Positions 1-7,382 are shown, numbered from the stretch's first letter. The stretch is DNA of 50,448 nucleotides from Actinomycetaceae bacterium (GCA_030530685.1 JAUMUM010000017.1:1-50448); one strand, 5' to 3'. A program made the numbers and translations. The notes: generated by a model from the sequence alone, not told the origin.

Positions 1-154
1 GCGGCGGGCCGTCCGGCGACGTCGACGTGGCGGATGTGTCATGCTCGGGCGACGAGGCAGGGCTTTCGGTGCCGTTTCGCCCAGGAGCCGACGTCCCGGA
101 GGAGCCATTGTGTGGCTCGCCGGGAAGGGACTGGTTCTCGTGCGTCTCGCTCAC
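1..154 (-). CDS. N-terminus of a divergent gene, cut by window edge
   Basis: A GTG codon at 154-152 opens a frame of 51 codons without a stop that runs off the left edge. The visible part starts [14 protein letters not shown] and is rich in Ser, Pro, Gly and Thr, so it looks like a disordered cytoplasmic leader and carries no family signature. It is divergent from rsmI with about 55 bases between the starts. In many actinobacteria the gene divergent from rsmI encodes a dolichyl-phosphate-mannose protein mannosyltransferase, which would fit a hydrophilic N-terminus, but nothing in these residues proves it. The start codon is a guess. Confidence 0.4.
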   Translation of the reverse strand, partial: MSETHENQSLPGEPHNGSSGTSAPGRNGTESPASSPEHDTSATSTSPDGPP

Positions 155-196
155 GCCCGCGAGTCTACCCACGACTTGCCGTGACTCGCGTTCTGA

Positions 197-202
197 CATA
201 GT
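197..202 (+). promoter_or_regulatory. -10 element (CATAGT) for leaderless rsmI
   Basis: CATAGT lies exactly 7 bases before the ATG at 210, the spacing expected when transcription starts on the start codon. A weak -35 (TTGCCG, 176-181) lies 15 bases upstream. No Shine-Dalgarno sequence is present, which supports a leaderless transcript. Confidence 0.4.
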
Positions 203-209
203 TGAGACC

Positions 210-1052
210 ATGAGTTCTCGCATCGTCCTTGCCGCCACACCCATTGGAAACGACGGCGACGCCTCGGCGCGCCTTCGCTACGAGCTGGAAAACGCGGACA
301 TCATCGCGGCCGAGGACACGCGGCGCCTGCTCAACCTCGCGGGACGGCTCAGGCTCGACATCCGCGCGCGCCTCCTTTCCTACCACGAGCACAACGAGGC
401 CGAGCGCGGCGCCTACCTCATCGAGCAGGCGCGCGAGGGGGCGAGGGTCGTCCTCGTGACCGACGCCGGCATGCCGTCGGTCAGCGACCCCGGCTATCGG
501 TTGGTCGCGCGCGCCGCCGAGGCCTCCATGCCCGTGAGCGTCGTGCCCGGGCCGTCGGCCGTGCTCGCGGCCCTTGCCGCCTCGGGGCTGGCAACCGACC
601 GCTTCTGCTTCGAGGGGTTCCTGCCGCGAAAGCCGGGCGAGCTGGACGGCGCGATCGCGGCGCTCGCGGGGGAGGAGCGCACGATGGTCTTCTTCGAGTC
701 CCCTCGCCGCCTCGGGCCGACGTTGGCCTCCATGGCCGCGGGATTCGGACCGGACCGTCGCGCCTGCGTCTGCCGCGAGCTGACCAAGACCCACGAGGAG
801 GTTGTGCGCGGCACCCTCGGCGAGCTCGCCGAAAGGTTCGCCGCGGGCACGCTCGGAGAGGTCGCCCTTGTCGTCGCCGGAAGTGAGGGTGCGCGGTCCG
901 AGGTCGATGCCGAGGCTGCGGTGGCCGAGGTGCTGGCGCTTGCCGACCTTGGCTTGCGGCTCAAGGACGCCGCCGGGCACGTGGCTGAGCGGACAAAGCT
1001 GCGCAAGAAGGATTTGTACGACGAGGCAGCCAGGCGGCGCGAGCGCAGCTAG
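210..1052 (+). CDS. rsmI: 16S rRNA (cytidine1402-2'-O)-methyltransferase RsmI
   Basis: 280 aa tetrapyrrole-methylase-fold enzyme that methylates the 2'-hydroxyl of C1402 in the ribosomal decoding centre using S-adenosylmethionine. Family signatures are clear: LAATPIGN near the N-terminus (residues 8-15), AAEDTRR around 33-39, the cofactor loop [13 protein letters not shown], the VVPGPSA segment, the FLPRK motif, and the SPRRL and [10 protein letters not shown] motifs in the second half. Length matches the usual 270-290 aa. The frame is open upstream to position 27, but family similarity begins at the ATG at 210. That ATG also has a -10 element 7 bases before it and no ribosome-binding site, so it is the chosen start. 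The gene stands alone and is divergent from the partial gene at the left edge. Confidence 0.95.
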   Translation: MSSRIVLAATPIGNDGDASARLRYELENADIIAAEDTRRLLNLAGRLRLDIRARLLSYHEHNEAERGAYLIEQAREGARVVLVTDAGMPSVSDPGYRLVARAAEASMPVSVVPGPSAVLAALAASGLATDRFCFEGFLPRKPGELDGAIAALAGEERTMVFFESPRRLGPTLASMAAGFGPDRRACVCRELTKTHEEVVRGTLGELAERFAAGTLGEVALVVAGSEGARSEVDAEAAVAEVLALADLGLRLKDAAGHVAERTKLRKKDLYDEAARRRERS

Positions 1053-1487
1053 GGGAGAACGTGGCGCGAGGGCGCTGCGAGGGGTGAACGCGGCGAGGCG
1101 CGAAGGTGACGCGACCGCTGCGAGGGGAGGGCGCAGTGAGGCGTGAGCCCGGCGCGAGGAGCGAGTGCGGCGCGGAGTGAAGGCGGCGATTCGCGAGCCG
1201 GCCGCGGTGCGCGAAGCATCTGCGGTCGGCGACATGTTCGCGGTGAGGCATGCGTTTGAAGCCAGTGGCGCTTCGAAACGCAGTGCCCGTCGGTCAACTC
1301 GCGAAGCTTCGCGGCGCGAGGGCGCCTCTCGCCTGGAAGGTCGTGCTTGGCGAGCTTCATTCCGTATTTGGCAAGCGTCATTCCGGAAGTCGCGCTCGGG
1401 GTGGCTCGCCCGACGATGCCCGCGCATTCCGCGCTTCGAAATTACGAAATGTTCGCGTTATGAAATGACTTTCCAAGAGAGTGGTAG
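1053..1487. other. Spacer of degenerate GC-rich repeats, no gene seen
   Basis: About 430 bases without a credible gene. The first 150 bases are a run of decayed copies of short units such as GGCGCGAG and GCGAGGGG, beginning with an imperfect copy of the last 20 bases of rsmI. The right half (from about 1300) is less GC-rich and should hold the promoter region of the next gene. Confidence 0.5.
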
Positions 1488-1506
1488 TCAGGATAGCCTA
1501 ACGGCG
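1488..1506 (+). promoter_or_regulatory. DtxR/IdeR-like iron box overlapping a -10 (TAGCCT)
   Basis: The 19 bases match the published DtxR/IdeR operator (TWAGGTTAGSCTAACCTWA) at about 13 positions, with core AGGATAGCCTAAC (1490-1502). Inside it TAGCCT (1494-1499) is a fair -10 element, so a bound repressor would cover the promoter. It ends 30 bases before the GTG of the downstream gene. Reading the match is direct; iron control is inference. Confidence 0.5.
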
Positions 1507-1539
1507 TTGGTTGTTCTTCGTGAAGGGTGTCAGCCGTGA
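1507..1539 (+). CDS. Possible 10-codon leader ORF coupled to next gene
   Basis: A TTG lies 7 bases after the TAGCCT -10 element, where transcription would start. It opens ten codons (MVVLREGCQP) whose TGA (1537-1539) overlaps the GTG start of the next gene as GTGA. This layout suggests a leaderless leader peptide with translational coupling. Translation itself is not shown by sequence alone. Confidence 0.3.
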   Translation: MVVLREGCQP

Positions 1540-2411
1540 ATTCTGACCTGTCCCTCTTCCCTGACAGGGCCGCGCTCGGCCCGGAAATCTGGGGAGCTCG
1601 CGGGCGCTCAGCCGCGCATCGCCTCTTGGCCGGCGCCGGCGAGGCCGTCGTCGTCGCCTACCGTGAAGACCCGACGCTCACCCTATGTGCTGTTGCCCAT
1701 GGCTTCACCGCCGACGGCGCGCTCCTGATCGCCACGACGGAAGACGAGTTGCATGAAGCCCTCGACGGCGATGAGGCGCGGACGATGGACGTGCGCCTGT
1801 CGGTCGAAAAGGAAGCCCCGGACCCTTCCGTGCAGATCATTGCCGCGGCCGTCCACTGCCTGGCCGAAGCCGAGTGGCTGACGGCCGCCGAGGTCGCCGA
1901 GCTGCTCGTGACCGGCGGGCTGCCTGGACGCGTGGCCGAGGTCGCGGCGGCCCCCGGCGGGCGCGTGGCGCGGCTGTCGACCACTCGGGTCTTGCTCCAC
2001 GACTCCGGCGGCGTCTGGCCAATCTCCTACGAGGAAATCCTCGAACAGCACGAGCAGGCCACCTGGGAAATCGACTCCGACGCGGACCTGTTCACCTCGC
2101 CGATCGGCGAACTGATGGCCGTCGACGTCCTGGCCGCCTACGGGGCGGCGCACATGACCGGGCTTTTCGACGCCCTCATGCGCCAGGCCGTGCCCGGAGC
2201 GCTGCTGTCGCGCCAGGCGGTCGAGACCGAATGCATGCCCGTCGAGACCATGCTCCTGTGCCTGGACGTCGACCGCACGGGCCTGACCCTCATGCGGGTC
2301 GACGGCGGCCAGGCAGTCACGGCATTCATCGCATTCGAGCAGCCCGCTGTCTCAGCGCTCCAGCTGGCGCTGGAGCTGAGCTTCCTGTTCGAGCGGGCCG
2401 GCGGGGCCTGA
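1536..2411 (+). CDS. Uncharacterised protein behind an iron-box-like promoter
   Basis: 291 aa, soluble, acidic, no signal peptide or membrane helix. I do not recognise the family. Residues about 20-75 alternate short beta-like stretches (AVVVAY, TLCAVAHGF, ALLIATT), loosely reminiscent of an FMN-binding split barrel as in pyridoxamine-oxidase or HugZ-type haem proteins, but no diagnostic motif is present. The C-terminal half contains helices and a strand pair around FIAFEQPAVSALQLALELSF. The GTG at 1536 is preferred over the GTG at 1527 because GAAGGG (1522-1527) lies 8 bases before it. The DtxR-like operator just upstream suggests a role in iron or haem handling; that is inference from the promoter, not from the protein. 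Confidence 0.7.
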   Translation: MNSDLSLFPDRAALGPEIWGARGRSAAHRLLAGAGEAVVVAYREDPTLTLCAVAHGFTADGALLIATTEDELHEALDGDEARTMDVRLSVEKEAPDPSVQIIAAAVHCLAEAEWLTAAEVAELLVTGGLPGRVAEVAAAPGGRVARLSTTRVLLHDSGGVWPISYEEILEQHEQATWEIDSDADLFTSPIGELMAVDVLAAYGAAHMTGLFDALMRQAVPGALLSRQAVETECMPVETMLLCLDVDRTGLTLMRVDGGQAVTAFIAFEQPAVSALQLALELSFLFERAGGA

Positions 2412-2877
2412 GGCGCCCGGCTGATTGCTGGTTGGGCGCTGCGCCCGGCCGGCTGTGCGGCTGGCTGTTCAGTTGGACGCAGTACCTGGCCGGTCAGTGA
2501 AGGCCGGCTGGGGTGTGCGGAAACAGGATACGCGCTCGGTCGGGTTGCGTATGTGGCTGGGCTGGTGCGCCTGGCTCGGCGTCGTCGGCCAAAGTCCTGG
2601 CACTGCATCGAAAACCTCAGTCTGCGAAACCAGTCGGAGCATCGAAAGAGAACTGGCCTGCCGTGTGACTAGTTGCTTGAGCGCAGTAGCTGGCTGGCTG
2701 CTGGTTGGGCGCTCGGGTGTCACGGCTGGACGGCTGTGCGCTCGAAATGGAAGGCGCTCGCGAAGCCACCCGCCGCAGAAACCGGCCGCATGATCCAGCC
2801 GCAGCATAAGTATCCGTCGGCCGATACCGTCGGCCATTAGAAGAAGTCAGGCACAAAAGGAGTCGGGCATAAAAGAA
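2412..2877. other. Spacer, no gene seen
   Basis: About 460 bases with frequent stops in all frames. The phrase CTGGTTGGGCGCT occurs near 2428 and again near 2700, one of several short local duplications in this genome. Nothing else was recognised. Confidence 0.5.
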
Positions 2878-2905
2878 GTTGGGGCCCGTCCAATCGGGCC
2901 CCAAC
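2878..2905 (-). terminator. Rho-independent terminator of the DUF1540 gene
   Basis: Perfect inverted repeat GTTGGGGCCCG / CGGGCCCCAAC with a 6-base loop. On the minus strand it is followed by TTCTTTT, a classic intrinsic terminator about 135 bases past the stop codon at 3041. Confidence 0.75.
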
Positions 2906-2929
2906 AGTGGGCATACCATCAAGATGATG

Positions 2930-2961
2930 GACCGGGGTCTTGGCTAAGCGAGGCCCCGGTC
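2930..2961 (-). terminator. Second hairpin downstream of the DUF1540 gene
   Basis: GACCGGGGTC pairs with GGCCCCGGTC (one G-U pair) around a 12-base loop. There is no T-run. It may protect the 3' end of the transcript or help the stronger terminator next to it. Confidence 0.45.
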
Positions 2962-3040
2962 CGTCCCCCTTGCCTCCATGATGGTTTGTGTAGTCGCGTT
3001 GATTCGCGTGCAGGTTGCCGATCGGTTCGGCCGTGCCCTA

Positions 3041-3322
3041 TTAGCGTGCGACGAACGAGGCGCACTCGGCGGTGTCGCCCGCCATTTCGATTGCCTCGGC
3101 CGTGCACATGAGGTCAGAGTTGTACTTGCATTCAAGACGCTGGCAGGCCCCGACCTGTCCCTTCGAGGTGGGAAGGCCACCGCGGGCGTCGAGCTTGACG
3201 AGAGTGCCGCAGGTGGGCTTGGCGCCGGAGCCACCGACGGTGATGGCGAAGGCGGTGCACCCTCCGTTGTTGTAGGAGCAGGCGGTCGCGGTGCAGGCGG
3301 AAACGAGGGTCTGGGTGCTCAT
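3041..3322 (-). CDS. DUF1540 protein with two cysteine motifs
   Basis: 93 aa made of two tandem DUF1540 units. Unit 1 has Cys10, Cys15, Cys22 and Cys38 with the hallmark CSYNNGGCTA; unit 2 has Cys60, Cys65, Cys73 and Cys87 with CKYNSDLMCTA. The spacing Cys-x4-Cys-x6/7-Cys suggests metal binding, probably zinc or iron, but the family has no established function. The ATG at 3322 has an excellent ribosome-binding site (AAGGAGG, 7 bases before). Longer in-frame extensions upstream lack one. The gene stands alone, with its own 5' leader of unknown length and an intrinsic terminator behind it. A second imperfect DtxR-like site lies upstream (3466-3484), so iron control is conceivable. Confidence 0.85.
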   Translation of the reverse strand: MSTQTLVSACTATACSYNNGGCTAFAITVGGSGAKPTCGTLVKLDARGGLPTSKGQVGACQRLECKYNSDLMCTAEAIEMAGDTAECASFVAR

Positions 3323-3465
3323 GATGAAGCCTCCTTCGTGTAGTTTTGTTGAATCGGAAGCTTGGCAACCGAAGAAGTTGGAAGCTTGATACATCGACTG
3401 TAGGACGGGGTGTGGGCTCGCGCCAGGAAGGTAGCGCGAACTATCTGATCGGCGTCATTGCAACA

Positions 3466-3484
3466 TTAGGTGGGCCTTATCGAG
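3466..3484 (-). promoter_or_regulatory. Imperfect DtxR-like site upstream of DUF1540 gene
   Basis: TTAGGTGGGCCTTATCGAG matches the DtxR/IdeR consensus at about 13 of 19 positions, mostly in the left half (TTAGGT and GCCT). On the minus strand it overlaps TAATGT, a possible -10 element about 140 bases before the start codon. The match is weak and could be chance. Confidence 0.25.
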
Positions 3485-3728
3485 ATTAAGTGGCGGCATT
3501 ATTGGACTCTGTCTCGGCGGGCGGAGCGGCGAAGTTTTTTCACGCGAGTTTCGTTTCGTTAAACGTCACAGTTTACGACTTTTCCTTGAGGTGGCGGGAG
3601 AAGTTTCGCTTCGAGATCCTTGCGTAATTCGAGGCCTGCTTGACGTGATTGTGGCGGTCGCGTATATGGCCGGAGTTGGGCCTGGGCTGGCCCACCGCGT
3701 GCCCGGTCGTCGAGGTGGTGTGTGCGTG

Positions 3729-3815
3729 GCGAGGAGGTCGGGGTGGGTCCGGGTGCTGCGAGGGTGTGAGGATGGGCGCGGCGAGGAGGTCGGGGTAGGC
3801 CCGGGTGCTGCGAGG
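3729..3815 (+). repeat. Two 35-base direct repeats
   Basis: 3729-3763 and 3781-3815 are identical at 33 of 35 positions (unit starts GCGAGGAGGTCGGGGT). They lie in the spacer between the DUF1540 and HAD genes with 17 bases between them. No coding frame or element explains them. Confidence 0.8.
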
Positions 3816-3898
3816 CCGCGTCGTCGCGCGGGTGGGAGTGTCGAGGGTGCGCGCGCCGTGAAGGGGCCCGGGCGCGGCGCGGCGGGCCCGGGCACCGC

Positions 3899-4756
3899 TC
3901 ACACTGCGGCGAGTAGCGCCTGAAGCGTGGTGACGACACCGCCCTCGGAGCAGGATGGCGCGAGGTAGTTCGCCGCCTCGCGGACCTTTGGATGGGCGTT
4001 GGCCACGGCAAACGAAAGCTCGGCGCATCCCATCATCTCGACGTCGTTGAGGTAGTCGCCGAAGACGACGGTCTGCTCGGGCGTAACCCCGAGCGTCTCC
4101 TGCAGGCGGCGCACGGCGTTTCCCTTGTTAACGTGCTTGGCGGCGATGTCGACCCAGTAGGGGCCGGAGCTGGCCGCGTGGTGCGTGGCGAAGAGATGCT
4201 CGATGAAGGGGAAGACGTTCTGTTCGACGCCGGCGGGGTCGTGAATGGCGAGCTTGACGACGTCGTCGTCGAACGTGGCCAGATCCTCGACGATCTCGAG
4301 CTTGGCGTAGTACCTGGCGCATTCATCGATCAGACTTTGCCGGTTGGGTTCGACATAGGCCGAGCGTTTGCCGGAGATGACGAAGAGCGTTCCCTCGCGG
4401 CCGGCGCGGCGGTAGCGGGTGAGGGTGTCCAGGGCGACTTCCCGGGAGACGGTTGCGGAGTGTAACTCCTGTCCAGCGAGGACCACGAAGGCGCCGTTTT
4501 CGCAGATGAAGGGCATCGCCTCGGCGACGTCGGCGAACATGCCGTCGAGGGTCGCGTACTGGCGCCCGCTGGCCGGGGCGAAGACGGCGCCGCGCTCGCG
4601 CAGGCGCTCGATGAGCGGCCAGAGTCCGCCGGGGATGACGCCATCGGCCCCGATGAGTGTTTCGTCCATATCGCTGACGACGAGGCGGATGTCCTTGGCC
4701 AGCGCGCGGGCGCTTTCCGGCAGGGCGTACGCGCGTCGAGGGGTAGGCGTCGACAT
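3899..4756 (-). CDS. Cof-type HAD-superfamily phosphatase
   Basis: 285 aa haloacid-dehalogenase hydrolase of the Cof (IIB) subfamily. Such enzymes remove phosphate from small sugar phosphates or flavin and pyridoxal phosphates; the substrate cannot be read from sequence. Motif I is SDMDETL with nucleophile Asp29 and acid/base Asp31; a central cap domain follows; motif III lysine lies in VNKGNAV; motif IV is GDYLNDVEM near residue 242. The length is normal for the family. Start: the ATG at 4756 has GGAG 7 bases before it. The frame is open much further upstream, but similarity to the family begins with LVVSDMDETL soon after this ATG. No neighbouring gene on the same strand is close enough for an operon. 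TAAAGT about 30 bases upstream is a possible -10 element. Confidence 0.9.
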   Translation of the reverse strand: MSTPTPRRAYALPESARALAKDIRLVVSDMDETLIGADGVIPGGLWPLIERLRERGAVFAPASGRQYATLDGMFADVAEAMPFICENGAFVVLAGQELHSATVSREVALDTLTRYRRAGREGTLFVISGKRSAYVEPNRQSLIDECARYYAKLEIVEDLATFDDDVVKLAIHDPAGVEQNVFPFIEHLFATHHAASSGPYWVDIAAKHVNKGNAVRRLQETLGVTPEQTVVFGDYLNDVEMMGCAELSFAVANAHPKVREAANYLAPSCSEGGVVTTLQALLAAV

Positions 4757-5334
4757 TGAGCTGCTCCATTCCTGAGATGTGCTCACTTTACCCAATGGGC
4801 GCGACCGGGGTCGTGGACGAAGGGCTGCAGGACTCGCGCGGTCGCGGTTGTGACGGTGATCGTTGGAGCGAGTGGACGCCGTGAGGCGGCGTGCTGAGCG
4901 CGGATGGCGGGCGGGGTGGCCCGCGCCGATGGTTGCCCGTGCGGCCGCTACTCTGGGATCGGCGCGTAGCCACGTGGTGAGAGGGGCGACGCAGAGGCGG
5001 TGTAGGCAAAGGAAAGGCGGGAGACGATCCACGCTCCGTCTCCCGCCGTACCACCTTAAATTCCGGATCGAGCGATGAAGGGAAATACGCCTGATCTGGT
5101 GGCATTCGGATATTCGATTGCGCTCGCAACCGATAGAGCACCGAGCTCCGGTGGTCACGAATGCGGCCATCCGATCAACCGGCAAATCCACGCACACATA
5201 GGGTCCAACCCAAACGAAAATGCCTGCTGACCGTCCTGCCGACTCGACTATGTAAACGAGTCAACCTTGTGTGACTCTGTGCCCGACCTGGGAAACCTCG
5301 GTACGAGGGGTGCCGGGGCCGGTGAGTGGCAGGC
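4757..5334. other. Spacer, no gene seen
   Basis: About 580 bases between the HAD gene start and the repeat cluster. Frames are interrupted or biased like antisense shadows. No tRNA, hairpin or known motif was found apart from the promoter region of the HAD gene near 4785-4800. Confidence 0.45.
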
Positions 5335-5504
5335 GCCCCAATGAGCGGTGACTCATGGTGGCCTTGCGAGGGTGGTAATCGACGCCGCCCACCTTGCCCC
5401 AATGAGGGTGACTCTTGGGTGGCTTTGCGAGGGCCGGCCAATGAGGGCGGCCAGTGAGAGGCGTCCCGCAGGCGGTGGCCAGTGAGAGGCGTCCCGCAGG
5501 CGGT
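5335..5504. repeat. Cluster of tandem and direct repeats
   Basis: Two repeat families sit side by side. A 38-39 base unit beginning GCCCCAATGAG occurs at 5335-5372 and 5396-5434 with a few differences. A 28-base unit beginning GGCCAGTGAGAGGCG is repeated exactly in tandem at 5449-5476 and 5477-5504. The phrase CAATGAG also links both families. The cluster ends just past the stop codon of the isochorismatase-like gene, so it may form part of its 3' untranslated region. Confidence 0.85.
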
Positions 5505-5530
5505 GCGCCGCGGGAGGGTCGCCGGATGGC

Positions 5531-6463
5531 TCACAACGTGGGATCGATGTCCGAGAAGTCGAAGTCGGCTTCGTCGACCTCGTCGGAGAAGTCTATGTCC
5601 TCGTCCAGGTCGATATCGTCGAGGCCGAACTCGGCGAGGTCGATGTCTTCCGGATCCTTGGTGACGGTCCCCTCGCTGCCGGACGTTCCCGCTCGGCCCG
5701 GAACCTGGGCCACAAGGGAGCCAGCCTCGGCGTCAAAATCGTCACCGTCGAGGTCTGCGGTATCTTCGGCGTCGTCGAGACCGCCGGCGTCTAGGTCGGC
5801 ACCGCCAAAGTCCTCACCGCCGAAGTCGTTGCCGGCTTCGAGGTCGCCGGGGATCGGGACGTCCTCGCCCTCCTCGTAGAATCCGAAGGCCTCGGAGCTG
5901 GTGATCTGCTCGACGCCGGCCTCGTCCATCTCCACGCGGGCCGCCTCACCCGTCTCGGCGCTCACGGCCAGCGTGAGGTCGGAGAGCACGCGCGTGGGCC
6001 AGCCAGCGCGCAGTGCGTCGAGCGCCGTTTCCTTCACGCAGTGCGATTCGGCCAGGCCGACGACGTCGACCGCGCCGATCTCGGCATCGCGCAGCACCTC
6101 CTCAAGGCTGCGCGCGTCGGCGTCCTTGCCCTCGAAGCCGGAGTAGGCGGCCTCGTACTGACCCTTCTTGACCGAGGCGTCGAAGGACAGTGAGGCGATG
6201 GCTTCGTGAAGCTCGGCCTCGGGTGTTCCCGCGACGCCGTGCGGAGGCCACGTGTCGACGAAGTCGGGGGTGTCAGAAAAATGCGCGCCCGGGTCAATGT
6301 GCCAGTCCTGGGTGGTGACGATGAAGGCGTACTCGTCGGAGCACTCGGTGACGAAGTCCGCGATTTTCTCGGCGAGGGCATTGCCGCCCTCAATGGCCAG
6401 GGCGCCTCCCTCGCAGAACGTCGGTTGCACGTCGACGATGATCAGTGCGCGTGATTCTTCCAT
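5531..6463 (-). CDS. Nicotinamidase-like isochorismatase-fold hydrolase with acidic tail
   Basis: 310 aa. Residues 1-200 match the nicotinamidase (PncA) branch of the isochorismatase superfamily, which converts nicotinamide to nicotinate for NAD salvage. The catalytic triad is Asp11 (VDVQPTF), Lys100 and Cys142 (ESHCVKET). The metal ligands are Asp53, His55 and His61 (TQDWHIDPGAH) plus His75 in WPPHGVAGT. Residues 201-310 are an Asp/Glu-rich low-complexity tail ending DFDFSDIDPTL. Family members usually stop near 190-210 aa, so the tail is an addition. The ATG has AGGAGG 6 bases before it. Its -10 element probably lies about 105 bases upstream. Close relatives with other amide or ester substrates cannot be excluded because the cysteine loop reads SHC rather than DYC. 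Confidence 0.8.
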   Translation of the reverse strand: MEESRALIIVDVQPTFCEGGALAIEGGNALAEKIADFVTECSDEYAFIVTTQDWHIDPGAHFSDTPDFVDTWPPHGVAGTPEAELHEAIASLSFDASVKKGQYEAAYSGFEGKDADARSLEEVLRDAEIGAVDVVGLAESHCVKETALDALRAGWPTRVLSDLTLAVSAETGEAARVEMDEAGVEQITSSEAFGFYEEGEDVPIPGDLEAGNDFGGEDFGGADLDAGGLDDAEDTADLDGDDFDAEAGSLVAQVPGRAGTSGSEGTVTKDPEDIDLAEFGLDDIDLDEDIDFSDEVDEADFDFSDIDPTL

Positions 6464-6568
6464 GAGAGCCTCCTGTCCGATGCGCCGGTGGGCGCTTTTG
6501 CGCGGGTCTCGCGTGCTACAAGCAGCGCGTCGTTGGCGCTGTGCGCAGCCGACGCGTTGCTCCGTTGC

Positions 6569-6574
6569 AGTCTA
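6569..6574 (-). promoter_or_regulatory. -10 element (TAGACT) for the nicotinamidase-like gene
   Basis: TAGACT on the minus strand, 105 bases before the start codon. It is the same hexamer found before several other genes here, but in this case no start codon follows at 5-7 bases, so the transcript should have a leader and use the AGGAGG site. Confidence 0.35.
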
Positions 6575-6697
6575 CTCTGTGACCGGGCGCCTATGGGCTG
6601 CAGGTTGACCTAGCAGTTCGTCTCGCGGTGGGCGCCGACGAGCTGCAGCTAGCCGCCCTGCCCGTAGGTGAAATCTCTGTGGCCGGGCGCGTCGTCC

Positions 6698-7012
6698 TCA
6701 TCGGGCATTCGGTGGCGTTTGGTCGGGCGAAAGGTCATGCGGCTGCTCGGGCGCCGAGCCGTGCGGCGCTTGCGGCCCGAAGTACGGGTAAGGCCCGGTG
6801 GCCGGAAGTGCCTGTTTGCGAGCCTGCGCCCTGCGTCGGCCACGAAGCCCGCTGACGATGAGCCAGAGCGCGACGACGAGAATGAGAATTCTGCCCGTTA
6901 CGACGCCGAGTATGGTTGCCGTGTCTTCGCTTCTGATTCCCCCGCCGTTGACGTTTCTGCCCAGAAAGCCGAGAACGAGAAGGGCTCCGCCCACGATTTT
7001 CGCTGTGTTCAT
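6698..7012 (-). CDS. Small membrane protein, paralogue of the gene at 7146-7376
   Basis: 104 aa with two hydrophobic segments, about residues 4-18 (IVGGALLVLGFLG) and 33-55 (ILGVVTGRILILVVALWLI), then a basic stretch (RGRRRAQARK) and a Pro-rich cytoplasmic-type tail. No known domain. The start MNTAKI, the segment ALWLIVSGLRG and the order of parts match the next upstream gene (MDKAKI, AIWLIFSGVRG), so the two arose by duplication. TAGCCT lies 6 bases before the ATG, fitting a leaderless transcript. The function is unknown. Confidence 0.65.
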   Translation of the reverse strand: MNTAKIVGGALLVLGFLGRNVNGGGIRSEDTATILGVVTGRILILVVALWLIVSGLRGRRRAQARKQALPATGPYPYFGPQAPHGSAPEQPHDLSPDQTPPNAR

Positions 7013-7018
7013 GGCTTG

Positions 7019-7024
7019 AGGCTA
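7019..7024 (-). promoter_or_regulatory. -10 element (TAGCCT), leaderless start
   Basis: TAGCCT on the minus strand, 6 bases before the ATG of the 104 aa membrane protein, with no ribosome-binding site between. Confidence 0.45.
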
Positions 7025-7051
7025 TGCTCCGCGCGAAGGCGGGACAACAGC

Positions 7052-7080
7052 CATTAGCTCAGCGGATAAAGCGTTGACTC
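7052..7080 (+). other. tRNA-like 5' fragment
   Basis: CATTAGCTCAGCGGATAAAG followed by CGTTGACTC resembles tRNA positions 5-33: the TA at 8-9, a D arm (GCTC-AGCGGATA) and the start of an anticodon stem. The D-stem has one mismatch. The matching 3' half of the anticodon stem, the T arm and the acceptor are absent, so it cannot be a working tRNA. Confidence 0.4.
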
Positions 7081-7145
7081 GGGCCGCCGTTAGGGCCGCC
7101 GTCGGTTCGGGTGTGATGCGGGGATGCAGGGATGCGGGCGCCGGT

Positions 7146-7376
7146 TCAGCTGGCCGAGTCACCGGGCCGGTTGGCCTCGCCGTCCTTCTGCCGGAGCATG
7201 CCGCGCACCCCACTGAAGATGAGCCAGATTGCCAGAGCCAGAACCAAAGCCCTAGCCCCGGGGTCGATCAGGCGGTTGACGATGTCGTTCGTAGACATCC
7301 CGCTGGGATACCAGGTGGCGGCAGCGATAAGGGCAAGAATCAGGGCCGCGCCGCTGGCGATCTTCGCCTTGTCCAT
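7146..7376 (-). CDS. Small membrane protein, paralogue of the gene at 6698-7012
   Basis: 76 aa, two hydrophobic segments (about residues 5-22, IASGAALILALIAAATW, and 38-58, GARALVLALAIWLIFSG) and a short charged tail (RGMLRQKDGEA). It shares its start (M-x-x-AKI) and second helix with the downstream 104 aa paralogue but lacks the long Pro-rich tail. TAGCCT lies 6 bases before the ATG. The conserved pairing beside metG may be a lineage-specific trait. The function is unknown. Confidence 0.65.
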   Translation of the reverse strand: MDKAKIASGAALILALIAAATWYPSGMSTNDIVNRLIDPGARALVLALAIWLIFSGVRGMLRQKDGEANRPGDSAS

Positions 7377-7382
7377 GCGGCC

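Noticed and set aside
5335-5504. CRISPR array
   Set aside because: The units are directly adjacent or irregularly spaced, with no spacers of constant length and no cas genes in the window.
7040-7130. A complete tRNA gene near 7050
   Set aside because: Only the D-arm half fits. The anticodon stem cannot close, and no acceptor partner or proper T arm is present at the right distance.
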